Source of the DNA: Solwaraspora sp. WMMD1047 | GTDB lineage: Bacteria; Actinomycetota; Actinomycetes; Mycobacteriales; Micromonosporaceae | Assembly: GCF_029626155.1 (NCBI RefSeq) | Contig: NZ_JARUBL010000001.1 | Span: 2,666,001-2,730,000, forward strand | Direction of reading: 5' to 3' | Length of the DNA stretch: 64,000 nucleotides | In this document: positions 35,962 through 45,279 of the stretch, piece after piece | Layout: each line of letters starts with the position of its first letter | Numbering within the stretch: position 1 is the first letter of the stretch | Notes under the pieces: generated by a model | Told to the model about the DNA's origin: nothing | Databases searched by the model: none | Seen by the model: the letters and a program-made list of their open reading frames with translations, nothing else | Program-made: the position numbers and the translations under genes

Positions 35962-36053
35962 GCCCTCTCGACGCCCGGTCAGGTTCCGCGCCACTGACCG
36001 TACCGCCGGCCGTGGGTTCGTCTGCGACGTCCTGAGCCCGGCCTGGGCGGTCG

Positions 36054-36482
36054 TCAGAGCGCACCGCGAAGCACGGCCCGACCGGTGTCGGGATCGAAGG
36101 GCACCGACGCGTGCTCGTGGACGATCGTCCAGCCGTCGCCTTCCCGGCGGAGGCAGGTCGTGGCGCGCACCCACATGCCGACCTCGGTGCCGTCCCGCAT
36201 CGTGCCGCTGATCCGGACCAGGAAATGGCAGAACGCGAGATCGGCTCCGGCGGTGATCTCCAGGTCCCGGATCTCGTGCCCGATCGCCGTCCGGTAGGAC
36301 GCCATCCACCGCTGCAGCCGGTCGGCCGGATCCTCGTCGCGGCGGACGAACGGGCCGACCAGGTCGTAGAGCACGAGATCGTCGTGGTACGCACCGGCCG
36401 CGGTGGCCGCGTCCCGCCGGCCGAACGCCCGGGTGCGGGTCTCCAGCAGCTCGCGGATCTGTCGTTCGCTCTCCGTCGTCAT
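36054..36482 (-). CDS. SnoaL-like/NTF2-fold protein
   Basis: A 142-residue cone-shaped NTF2-like protein. Features: IRELLETRTRAFGRRDAATA at the N-terminus, DLVLYDLVGPF, the LAFCHFLVRISGTMRDGTEV strand pair and CLRREGDGWTIVHEHASVPF at the end. This matches the SgcJ/EcaC/DUF4440-type group, whose members bind or convert small molecules. Its ATG overlaps the stop of the SRPBCC gene (ATGA at 36479-36482), the third member of an ArsR-SRPBCC-SnoaL operon. Cytoplasmic; ligand unknown. Confidence 0.83.
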   Translation of the reverse strand: MTTESERQIRELLETRTRAFGRRDAATAAGAYHDDLVLYDLVGPFVRRDEDPADRLQRWMASYRTAIGHEIRDLEITAGADLAFCHFLVRISGTMRDGTEVGMWVRATTCLRREGDGWTIVHEHASVPFDPDTGRAVLRGAL

Positions 36483-36922
36483 CGCCGGGCCACCTGACGG
36501 CCGAGGGCGTCCAGCCAGTCGCCGGTGCCCTGCTCGCGCCACCCGGGCTGCTCCCGGTCGTCCAGGAAGGTCCCCTGTTCGGTGAGTACCAGCCGGGTTC
36601 CGTCGCCGTCGTTGGCGAACTGCACGGTGGTGAGCGACACGGTCGCCAGGACACCGTCGGTGAACAGCGCCGTGCCGTAGACGATCCGCTCGTCGGGGAC
36701 GATGTCGTGGTACTCGCTGCGCGCGACGAGGTCGCCCCCGCTGTGCCCGTGGACGGACTCGGTGCCGCCGACCCGGAAGTCCAGCGAGTAGCGCCCGTCC
36801 TCGGCCGCGAACCACTTCGCCTTCGTCTCCCGGTCGGACCAGGCCGCGAAGACCGTGGCGGGGGAGGCGGCGTAGCTGCGCTCCAACGTGAACGTGCTGT
36901 GCTTGACCGAGTGGTCGGTCAT
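36479..36922 (-). CDS. SRPBCC (AHSA1/START-like) domain protein
   Basis: A 147-residue protein of the Aha1/CalC-like START fold: FTLERSYAASPATVFAAWSD at the start, WFAAEDGRYSLDFRVGG, then ERIVYGTALFTDGVLATVS and a C-terminal helix GWREQGTGDWLDALGRQVA. Such proteins form a hydrophobic ligand pocket and are regularly encoded with an ArsR regulator as here. ATGA overlaps link it to ArsR upstream (36919-36922) and SnoaL downstream. The ligand and physiological role of the pair are not known. Confidence 0.88.
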   Translation of the reverse strand: MTDHSVKHSTFTLERSYAASPATVFAAWSDRETKAKWFAAEDGRYSLDFRVGGTESVHGHSGGDLVARSEYHDIVPDERIVYGTALFTDGVLATVSLTTVQFANDGDGTRLVLTEQGTFLDDREQPGWREQGTGDWLDALGRQVARR

Positions 36923-37290
36923 GATCCTGACTCCTTCTGCTGGTTGTCGACGACCGTGCCGAGGCGGTCCAGGCGGTGCTCCCACGTCGTGCGTTGGCGC
37001 TGCAACCACGCCTCGGCGTTGCGCAGGCCGGCCGGATCGATCTGGCAGGTCCGGACCCGCCCGACCTTCTCCGAGCGGACCAGTTCGCTGTCCTGGAGGA
37101 CCCGGAGGTGCTGGACCGTCGCGGCGAGGGTCACCCCGAGCTGGGTGGCCAGCTCACTCACGGTTGCCGGCCCGCGGGTCAGGCGCTCGATCACCGCCCG
37201 CCTGTTCCCGTCCGCGAGCGCATGGAACACCCGGTCCGCCAGCTCTCCCTGATGCTTAAGCACAAACTTAACCGTAGTCGCTCGGACCAT
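36919..37290 (-). CDS. ArsR-family transcriptional regulator
   Basis: A 123-residue winged-helix regulator: VFHALADGNRRAVIERLTRG, ATVSELATQLGVTLAATVQHLRVLQDSELV (recognition region) and VGRVRTCQIDPAGLRNAEAW. It belongs to the metal-independent group linked to SRPBCC genes; no CxC metal site is present. Start is uncertain. ATG 37290 gives the longest form, but a promoter-like pair (37293-37298 and 37271-37276) lies over that start. GTG 37263, 7 bases after the -10, would then be a leaderless start and still keep the whole domain. CTTAAG-containing elements at 37254-37260 and 37306-37312 are possible operator halves. Confidence 0.87.
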   Translation of the reverse strand: MVRATTVKFVLKHQGELADRVFHALADGNRRAVIERLTRGPATVSELATQLGVTLAATVQHLRVLQDSELVRSEKVGRVRTCQIDPAGLRNAEAWLQRQRTTWEHRLDRLGTVVDNQQKESGS

Positions 37291-37298
37291 AAAGTCAA
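37271..37298 (-). promoter_or_regulatory. Candidate promoter for the ArsR operon, possibly leaderless
   Basis: Minus-strand TTGACT (37293-37298), 16-base spacer, TACGGT (37271-37276). GTG at 37263 follows the -10 after 7 bases. CTTAAG repeats flank the pair on both sides. Confidence 0.5.
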
Positions 37299-37328
37299 GC
37301 GGCCACTTAAGCTTTGAGGGAGGGTCGG

Positions 37329-38702
37329 TCAGCGGGTGCCGCGTTGCAGGGGGAAGCTGCGGCGGCCGCTGCCCCGGGCGGTGACTCCGGCCGCCTCGGC
37401 GAGCACGGTGGCCAGGGCGTCGAAATCGGCGCGGACCAGGCCGGCGGTGACCCGCACATGGTCGGCGCCGAGCGGACCGGCCTCGAACGGCGCGCCGGGC
37501 GCCACTGCGATCCCGCGCGCGGCCAGGGACAACATCGCCAACTGCTGGTTGCCGACCGACAGCCAGAGGTTGATCCCGTCGTCGGCCGTCGCGACCGCGC
37601 CGCGCGCCGCCAGAGCGGTGACCAGGGCTTGCCGGCGGTGGGCGTACGCGGTGGCGGCGTGCGCGACGACGGTGGCCGTGGCCGCGTCGGTGAGCAGGTC
37701 CAGCAGGATGAGCTGCAGCAGCCGGCTGGACCAGCCCGGCCCGAGCAGCCGCCGGTCGGCGATCGAGGTCAGCACCGGGGCCGCCCCGGCGACGGCGGCC
37801 AGCCGCAGGTCCGGGCCGTGGCTCTTGGAGAAGCTGTGCACCCGGACGGTCCGCTCGGGCAGGTGGGTGCCGACGCTGACGGCCGGCGCGGTGGCGATGT
37901 CGCCGGCGTGGTCGTCCTCCACCACGATCACGTCGGAGTGCTGGGCCAGCACCCCGGCGAGCTCTTCGGATCGCGCCGGGGTCATGCTCACTCCGGTCGG
38001 GTTCTGCGCGCGGGGTTGCAGGTAGACCGCCACCACCCGGTCGTCGAGCGCCTCGGCCAGCGCCCCCGGGACCAGGCCGGCGGCGTCCAGCGGCACCGGG
38101 ACGGGGATCGCGCCGGCCGACTCCAGCAGGTCCAGCATCGGCGGGAAGGTGGGGTTCTCGACGATCACCCGGTCGCCGAGCCGGACCACGGTGGTGGTGA
38201 TTCGGTCCAGCGCGTCGAGGGCGCCGTCGACCACGGTCAGCCGGGCCGGCGGGAACGGCCACCGCTGCCGCAGCACCGACTCCAACTCCGGCAGCACCGG
38301 CTCGTCGAGGTAGCTGGTGGTCAGCCTCGCGTCGCGAACCCGGTGCAGCGCCTCGGTCAGGTCCGGCAGCAGGTCGTGGTCGGGCACCCCGGTGGAGAGG
38401 TCGGTGGGCAGCGCCGCCGGCTGGGCGGCCAACCGCGCGTAGCGGAGCTGTTCGCGCGGACGGGCCGGGATCCGCACGAAGGTGCCGGAGCGGCCCCGGG
38501 TCTCGATCGCCCCGGCGGCGGCCAGGCTGCGCCACGCCTCGCTGACCGTGGTGGGGCTGATCCCGAGCTGCTGGGCCACCGAGCGGACGGTGGGCAGCCG
38601 GGCGCCGGCGGGGAGCTGGCCGGCGTGTACGAGCCGGCTCACCGCGGCGGCGATGCCCCGGGCGCTGCGGTCGTCCACGGCGTCGGCGATGAGCTGCAGC
38701 AT
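37329..38702 (-). CDS. MocR-type GntR regulator/aminotransferase-like protein
   Basis: A 457-residue PLP-dependent regulator. A GntR winged helix occupies the first 75 residues (LPTVRSVAQQLGISPTTVSE). A class I aminotransferase-like domain follows: VENPTFPPMLDLLESAG, QPRAQNPTGVSMTPARSEEL, VVEDDHAGD and the likely PLP-Lys in VHSFSKSHGPDLRLAAVAG. Proteins of this type sense amino compounds. It is divergent from the pyrimidine-degradation operon at 38814 and so is its probable regulator, with beta-alanine or a related amine as a candidate effector (inference). The start has GGAGAAG four bases upstream. Confidence 0.9.
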   Translation of the reverse strand: MLQLIADAVDDRSARGIAAAVSRLVHAGQLPAGARLPTVRSVAQQLGISPTTVSEAWRSLAAAGAIETRGRSGTFVRIPARPREQLRYARLAAQPAALPTDLSTGVPDHDLLPDLTEALHRVRDARLTTSYLDEPVLPELESVLRQRWPFPPARLTVVDGALDALDRITTTVVRLGDRVIVENPTFPPMLDLLESAGAIPVPVPLDAAGLVPGALAEALDDRVVAVYLQPRAQNPTGVSMTPARSEELAGVLAQHSDVIVVEDDHAGDIATAPAVSVGTHLPERTVRVHSFSKSHGPDLRLAAVAGAAPVLTSIADRRLLGPGWSSRLLQLILLDLLTDAATATVVAHAATAYAHRRQALVTALAARGAVATADDGINLWLSVGNQQLAMLSLAARGIAVAPGAPFEAGPLGADHVRVTAGLVRADFDALATVLAEAAGVTARGSGRRSFPLQRGTR

Positions 38703-38738
38703 GTTACTTCTCCGAAATAGGCCGTAACAGTCAACCCA

Positions 38739-38767
38739 TTGTCCGGCTCCACCTGTGTCACTAGAGT
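38739..38767 (+). promoter_or_regulatory. Promoter of the pyrimidine-catabolism operon
   Basis: TTGTCC (38739-38744), 17-base spacer, TAGAGT (38762-38767), ending 46 bases before the first ATG. It lies in the 111-bp divergent region shared with the MocR-type gene. Confidence 0.6.
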
Positions 38768-38813
38768 CCTACTCTACCCACCGCACTCCACACAAGCAGC
38801 GGGAGGACGCGAC

Positions 38814-39653
38814 ATGGCCGACAGCATCCGCGCCGCGCTGGTCCAGACCACCTGGACGGGCGAGAAGGAATCGATGATCAAGGCCCACGAGGAGTACGCC
38901 CGGCAGGCCGCCGGGCAGGGCGCCAAGGTGATCTGCTTCCAGGAACTCTTCTACGGGCCGTACTTCTGCCAGGTCCAGGACCGCGAGTACTACGCCTACG
39001 CCGAGTCGATACCCGGCCCCACCACCGAACGCTTCGCCGCCCTCGCCGCCGAACTCGGCCTGGTCATGATCCTGCCCATGTACGAGCAGGAGCAGCCCGG
39101 CGTGCTCTACAACACGGCGGCCGTGGTCGACGCCGACGGCAGCTACCTCGGCAAATACCGCAAGACCCACATCCCGCAGGTGCAGGGCTTCTGGGAGAAG
39201 TTCTACTTCCGCCCCGGCAACCTCGGCTACCCGACCTTCGACACCGCCGTCGGCCGGATCGGCGTCTACATCTGCTACGACCGGCACTTCCCGGAGGGTT
39301 GGCGGGCGCTCGGCCTGGCCGGCGCGACGATCGTGTTCAATCCGTCGGCGACCAGCCGCAGCCTCTCGTCGTACCTGTGGCAGCTGGAACAACCCGCCAG
39401 CGCGGTGGCCAACGAGTACTTCATCGGCGCGATCAACCGGGTCGGCGTCGAACCGTTGGGCGACAACGATTTCTACGGTACGTCGTACTTCGTCGACCCG
39501 GAGGGGAAGTTCGTCGGCGAGGTCGCCGACTCGCACGCCCCCGAGCTGGTCGTGCGCGATCTCGACCTGAACCTGCTCGCCGAGGTACGCGACCGGTGGG
39601 CGTTCTACCGGGACCGCCGACCGGACGCCTACGACTCGCTCATCAACCCCTGA
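38814..39653 (+). CDS. Beta-ureidopropionase/N-carbamoyl amidohydrolase (nitrilase superfamily)
   Basis: A 279-residue amidohydrolase. The catalytic triad is visible: Glu44 in CFQELFYGPYF, Lys117 in GKYRKTHIPQ and Cys154 in GVYICYDRHFP. It would hydrolyse N-carbamoyl-beta-alanine (from uracil) to beta-alanine, CO2 and ammonia in the cytoplasm. The alternative, N-carbamoylputrescine amidase, has very similar sequence, but the adjacent dihydropyrimidinase argues for the pyrimidine route. ATG 38814 follows GGGAGGACGCGAC. First gene of an operon with hydA, mmsA and the LLM enzyme; 11 bases separate it from hydA. Confidence 0.9.
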   Translation: MADSIRAALVQTTWTGEKESMIKAHEEYARQAAGQGAKVICFQELFYGPYFCQVQDREYYAYAESIPGPTTERFAALAAELGLVMILPMYEQEQPGVLYNTAAVVDADGSYLGKYRKTHIPQVQGFWEKFYFRPGNLGYPTFDTAVGRIGVYICYDRHFPEGWRALGLAGATIVFNPSATSRSLSSYLWQLEQPASAVANEYFIGAINRVGVEPLGDNDFYGTSYFVDPEGKFVGEVADSHAPELVVRDLDLNLLAEVRDRWAFYRDRRPDAYDSLINP

Positions 39654-39664
39654 GGAGCCGGCCC

Positions 39665-41065
39665 ATGCCCCTGCTGATCACCGGCGGCACCGTCGTCGGC
39701 CCGACCGGCGCCCACCCGGCCGACGTGCTCGTCGACGGCGAGACCATCGCCGCCGTCCTCGCCCCCGGCACCGGCCCGGCCGGCGTCGAGACCATCGACG
39801 CGACCGGGAAATACGTCATCCCCGGCGGCATCGACGCGCACACCCACATGGAGCTGCCGTTCGGCGGCACCTTCGCCTCCGACACCTTCGACACCGGCAC
39901 CCGGGCCGCCGCGTACGGCGGCACCACCACCATCATCGACTTCGCCGTCCAGAAGACCGGTGAGGTGGTGGCCGACGGGCTGGCCGCCTGGCACGCCAAG
40001 GCCGATGGCAACTGCCACGTCGACTACGCCTTCCACATGATCCTCGGCGGGGTCGACGACGACTCCCTCAAGGCCATGGACCAGCTCGTCAACGACGAGG
40101 GGATCACCAGCTTCAAGCTCTTCATGGCGTACCCCGGGGTGTTCTACTCCGACGACGGCCAGATCCTGCGGGCGATGCAGAAGGCCCGCGACAACGGTTC
40201 CATGATCATGATGCACGCCGAGAACGGCATCGCCATCGACGTGCTCATTCAGCAGGCCGTCGCCCGCGGCGAGACCGACCCGATCCACCACGGCATCACC
40301 CGCCCGACCGCGCTGGAGGCCGAGGCGACCCACCGGGCCATCGCGCTGGCCGACGTGGCCGGCGACACCCCGCTCTACATCGTGCACCTGTCGGCCAGCC
40401 AGGCCCTCGAACACGTCGCCGCGGCCCGCGACGCCGGCCGCAACGTCTTCGCCGAAACCTGCCCGCAGTACCTCTACCTCACCCTGGAGGACCAGCTCGG
40501 CGCGCCCGGCTTCGAGGGCGCCAAGTGGGTCTGCTCCACCCCGCTGCGCAGCCGGCACGAGACCCACCGCGCCGACCTCTGGCGCGGCCTGCGCAGCAAC
40601 GACCTGGCCATCGTCTCCACCGACCACTGCCCGTTCTGCTTCAAGGACCAGAAGGAACTCGGCCTCGGCGACTTCTCGAAGATCCCCAATGGGATCGGCG
40701 GCGTCGAACACCGGGTCGACCTGGTCTACCAGGGGGTCGTCGACGGCAAGCTGTCGCTGGCCCGCTGGGTCGAGACCATCGCCACCACCCCGGCCCGGAT
40801 GTTCGGCCTCTACCCCCGCAAGGGGATCATCGCCCCCGGCTCGGACGCCGACATCGTCCTCTACGACCCGGCCGGGCGGACCCGGATCAGCGTCGAGACC
40901 CACCACATGAACATGGACCACTCGGCCTGGGAGGGCTACGAGATCGACGGCCGGGTGCACACCGTGCTGTCCCGGGGCACCGTCATCGTCGCCGACGGCT
41001 CCTACACCGGCCGCAAGGGCCACGGCCGCTACCTGCCGCGCGGCCTGTCGAGCTACCTCGTCTGA
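39665..41065 (+). CDS. hydA: Dihydropyrimidinase
   Basis: A 466-residue cyclic amidohydrolase that opens dihydrouracil or dihydrothymine to the N-carbamoyl-beta-amino acid. Metal ligands are His59 and His61 in GGIDAHTHMELP, the carboxylated Lys151 in TSFKLFMAYPG, His in MMHAENG, His in IVHLSASQ, and catalytic Asp in IVSTDHCPF. These and the length fit D-hydantoinase/dihydropyrimidinase rather than allantoinase. Its product feeds the upstream amidohydrolase. Start ATG at 39665 with GAGGAG before it. Confidence 0.93.
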   Translation: MPLLITGGTVVGPTGAHPADVLVDGETIAAVLAPGTGPAGVETIDATGKYVIPGGIDAHTHMELPFGGTFASDTFDTGTRAAAYGGTTTIIDFAVQKTGEVVADGLAAWHAKADGNCHVDYAFHMILGGVDDDSLKAMDQLVNDEGITSFKLFMAYPGVFYSDDGQILRAMQKARDNGSMIMMHAENGIAIDVLIQQAVARGETDPIHHGITRPTALEAEATHRAIALADVAGDTPLYIVHLSASQALEHVAAARDAGRNVFAETCPQYLYLTLEDQLGAPGFEGAKWVCSTPLRSRHETHRADLWRGLRSNDLAIVSTDHCPFCFKDQKELGLGDFSKIPNGIGGVEHRVDLVYQGVVDGKLSLARWVETIATTPARMFGLYPRKGIIAPGSDADIVLYDPAGRTRISVETHHMNMDHSAWEGYEIDGRVHTVLSRGTVIVADGSYTGRKGHGRYLPRGLSSYLV

Positions 41066-41088
41066 ACCCGCCATCGAAAGGCACCACC

Positions 41089-42570
<1,482 letters not shown>

Positions 42571-42573
42571 TCC

Positions 42574-43581
42574 ATGGACTTCGGAGTGGTGTTCCAGCTC
42601 GACCCGCCGGCCGAGTCGGTGATCCGGCTCGCCGAACAGGCCGAGCGGGCCGGCTTCAGCCACGTCTGGAGCTTCGACTCGCACCTGCTCTGGCAGGAAC
42701 CGTTCGTCATCTACAGCCAGATCCTGGCCCGCACCGAGAAGGTGATCGTCGGCCCGATGGTCACCAACCCCGGCACCCGGGACGCCACCGTCACCGCCTC
42801 GCTCTTCGCCACCCTCAACGAGATGTACGGCAACCGGACCGTCTGCGGCATCGGCCGGGGCGACTCGGCGCTGCGCACCCTCGGCGCCCCACCGACCAAC
42901 CTGGCCGAACTGCGGGAGAGCGTCCGGGTGATCCGGGAGCTGGCCAACGGCCGGCCGGTCGACTACCGGGGGCGGGAGCTGAGCTTCCCGTGGGTCACCG
43001 ACAGCGCCCTGGAGGTCTGGGTCGCCGCGTACGGGCCGAAGGCGCTCGCGCTGACCGGCGAGTTGGCCGACGGGTTCATCCTGCAGCTCGCCGACCCGGA
43101 CATCGCCGCCTGGATGATCACCTCGGTCCGGGCCGCCGCCGAACGGGCCGGCCGCGACCCGGCCGCCATCAGGTTCTGCGTGGCCGCCCCCGCCTACGTC
43201 GGCGACGACCTGGCCCACCAGCGGGAACAGACCCGCTGGTTCGGCGGCATGGTCGGCAACCACGTCGCCGACATCGTCGCCCGGTACGGCACCGGCGGCG
43301 CCGTGCCCACGGTGCTCACCGACTACATCGCCGGCCGGCAGGGCTACGACTACGCCGAGCACGGCCGGGCCGGCAACAGCCACACCAGCTTCGTACCGGA
43401 CGAGATCGTCGACCGGTTCTGTGTCCTCGGGCCGGTCGACGAGCACCTGCGGCGCCTCACCGAGCTGCGCGAACTCGGCGTCGACCAGTTCGCCGTCTAC
43501 CTGCAGCACGACGACAAGGAGGGCACCCTGGCCGCGTACGGGGAGCACATCATCCCGGCGATGAACGCGCTGGTGCGATGA
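42574..43581 (+). CDS. TIGR03842-type F420-dependent LLM oxidoreductase
   Basis: A 335-residue luciferase-like TIM barrel. MDFGVVFQLDPPAESVIRLA at the start, GFSHVWSFDSHLLWQEPFVI, MVTNPGTRDATVTASLFATL, GIGRGDSALRTLG and WVAAYGPKALALTGELADGF are as in the actinobacterial subgroup that I recall as TIGR03842, often found with dihydropyrimidinase genes. No dihydropyrimidine dehydrogenase is present here, so this enzyme is a candidate for the redox step on the pyrimidine ring or a related ring compound (inference). ATG 42574 is three bases after mmsA; its TGA overlaps the ATG of the following gene scar. Confidence 0.87.
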   Translation: MDFGVVFQLDPPAESVIRLAEQAERAGFSHVWSFDSHLLWQEPFVIYSQILARTEKVIVGPMVTNPGTRDATVTASLFATLNEMYGNRTVCGIGRGDSALRTLGAPPTNLAELRESVRVIRELANGRPVDYRGRELSFPWVTDSALEVWVAAYGPKALALTGELADGFILQLADPDIAAWMITSVRAAAERAGRDPAAIRFCVAAPAYVGDDLAHQREQTRWFGGMVGNHVADIVARYGTGGAVPTVLTDYIAGRQGYDYAEHGRAGNSHTSFVPDEIVDRFCVLGPVDEHLRRLTELRELGVDQFAVYLQHDDKEGTLAAYGEHIIPAMNALVR

Positions 43582-43743
43582 GCGCAGCGGCCCGGATCCG
43601 CGCGGTCGCCGGGACGGCCGCCGTGGCACTGGTCGCGGTGGCCGGCTGGGAGGGCGCTCGACGCGTTGCAGGCCGACGGGGTCGACGTGACCGGCGCCGG
43701 CTTCGCCCCGGCCACCGTGACGCTGAAGGCCGGCGGCGCGTGA
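43578..43743 (+). pseudogene. Gene scar: fused ends of a deleted downstream (probably ABC transporter) unit
   Basis: ATG 43578 overlaps the preceding stop (ATGA) and starts MSAAARIRAVAGTAAVALVA, a basic-then-hydrophobic N-terminus like that of an ABC permease. Around 43650 the sense of the frame changes. In another frame ALDALQADGVDVTGAGFAPA then TVTLKAGG runs to a TGA at 43741, resembling the C-terminus of a solute-binding protein. The original frame has no meaningful continuation (Arg-rich to 43766). The simplest reading is an internal deletion that joined the 5' end of a permease gene to the 3' end of a binding-protein gene. The identities are tentative. Confidence 0.6.
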
Positions 43744-43772
43744 CCGCCGGCCTTGGCGGGGGATAGCTGCCG

Positions 43773-45119
43773 TCAGCCGCCGCTGGTGACCAGCCGGTCG
43801 GCGATCGTCAGCGCGTCGTCGATCACGTCGATGCCGCGGTTGAGGTCGTCCACCGAGGTCACCAGCGGCGGCACCACGTGCAGCCGGTTGAAGTGGGTGA
43901 ACGGCCAGACGCCGCCCGCCTTGCAGGCCGCCGCGATCTCGGCCATCGGCGCGGCGGCGGGGCCGGCGGCGTTGTACGGCACCAGCATCTGGCGGGTGCC
44001 GCGGTCCCGGACCAGCTCGATCGCCCAGAACAGGCCGAGTCCGCGTACCTCGCCCACCGAGGGGTGCCGCTCGGCCAGGTCGGCCAGCCGGGGGCCGACC
44101 ACCTTCTCGCCGATCTCGCGGACCCGCTCGACGATGCCCTCCTCGCGCATCGCCTCGATGGTGGCGACCGCGGCGGCGCAGGCGAGCGGGTGCCCGGAGT
44201 AGGTGAGGCCGCCGGGGTAGGCGCGCTCGGCGAACGTCTGGTAGACCCGGGTGCTGACCACCACCCCACCCAGCGGGACGTAGCCGGAGTTCACCCCCTT
44301 GGCGAAGGTGACCAGGTCGGGGGTGACACCCCAGCGGTCGAAGGCGAACCACTCGCCGCACCGGCCGAACCCGCTCATCACCTCGTCGCAGATGAGCAGG
44401 ATGCCGTACCGGTCGCAGAGTTCGCGTACCCCGGCGAGGTAGCCGTCCGGCGGCACCAGGATGCCGTTGGTGCCGACCACGGTCTCCAGCACGATGGCGG
44501 CCACCGTGCCCGGGCCCTCCAGGGTCAGCACCTCGTCGAGGTGGCGCAGCGCCCGTTCGCACTCGGTCGCGTCGTCGGGCGCCGAGAACGCCGACCGGTA
44601 GGTGTACGGCCCGAAGAAGTGCACCACGCCCGGCATCGCCGGTTCGCTGGCCCACCGGCGCGGGTCGCCGGTCAGCGCGATCGACCCGGCGGTCGCCCCG
44701 TGGTAGGACCGGTAGGTGGCCAGCACCTTGTGCCGGCCGGTGGTCAGCCGCGCCATCCGCACCGCGTGCTCGTTGGCCTCGGCGCCGCCGTTGGTGAAGA
44801 AGACGTGGTCGAGGCCGTCCGGGGTCAGTTCGGTGATGAGCCGGGCCGCCTCGCCGCGGGCGTCGTTGGCGAAGGTGGGCGCCACCGTGCAGAGCTTCGC
44901 GGCCTGCTCCTGGATGGCGGCGACGATCCGGGGGTGCCCGTGCCCCATGTTCAGGAAGACCAGTTGGGAGGCGAAGTCCAGGTAACGGTTGCCGTCACCG
45001 TCGGTGAACCAGGCGCCGTCGCCGCCGGTGACCACCACGGGTTGCAGGGTGGCCTGCGCTGACCAGGAGTGGAACACGTGCGCACGGTCGTCGGCGTAGG
45101 CGCGGTCGACATCGGTCAT
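43773..45119 (-). CDS. Class III aminotransferase, probable beta-alanine:2-oxoacid type
   Basis: A 448-residue PLP enzyme. Signatures: FTNGGAEANEHAVRMARLTT, YRSYHGATAGSIALTGDPRR, LLICDEVMSGFGRCGEWFAF and the Schiff-base Lys in VTFAKGVNSGYVPLGG (about 273). It resembles omega-amino acid aminotransferases. Next to dihydropyrimidinase, ureidopropionase and MmsA it most likely converts beta-alanine to malonate semialdehyde, bridging the pathway (inference). ATG 45119 has GAGGGAGG six bases upstream. It converges on the main operon across the gene scar, so it has its own promoter. Confidence 0.9.
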   Translation of the reverse strand: MTDVDRAYADDRAHVFHSWSAQATLQPVVVTGGDGAWFTDGDGNRYLDFASQLVFLNMGHGHPRIVAAIQEQAAKLCTVAPTFANDARGEAARLITELTPDGLDHVFFTNGGAEANEHAVRMARLTTGRHKVLATYRSYHGATAGSIALTGDPRRWASEPAMPGVVHFFGPYTYRSAFSAPDDATECERALRHLDEVLTLEGPGTVAAIVLETVVGTNGILVPPDGYLAGVRELCDRYGILLICDEVMSGFGRCGEWFAFDRWGVTPDLVTFAKGVNSGYVPLGGVVVSTRVYQTFAERAYPGGLTYSGHPLACAAAVATIEAMREEGIVERVREIGEKVVGPRLADLAERHPSVGEVRGLGLFWAIELVRDRGTRQMLVPYNAAGPAAAPMAEIAAACKAGGVWPFTHFNRLHVVPPLVTSVDDLNRGIDVIDDALTIADRLVTSGG

Positions 45120-45279
45120 CAGGGCCTCCCTCGTCGGTCGCCCTGAACCTACTGGCACAGGTGTTCCCGACCAATAGCTGGTCTGTTACAGATGCCGGTC
45201 GCGGCTGTCGCCGGGCGGTCGGCCGGCGGTGCCGGTTCGTGGTCTGGCCCGACCGCCACCGGCCGCTTAGCATCGCCGG

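Noticed and set aside
37254-37312. CTTAAG repeats as a restriction-related or mobile-element end
   Set aside because: Only short hexamer-level similarity; their position around the ArsR promoter makes an operator more likely.
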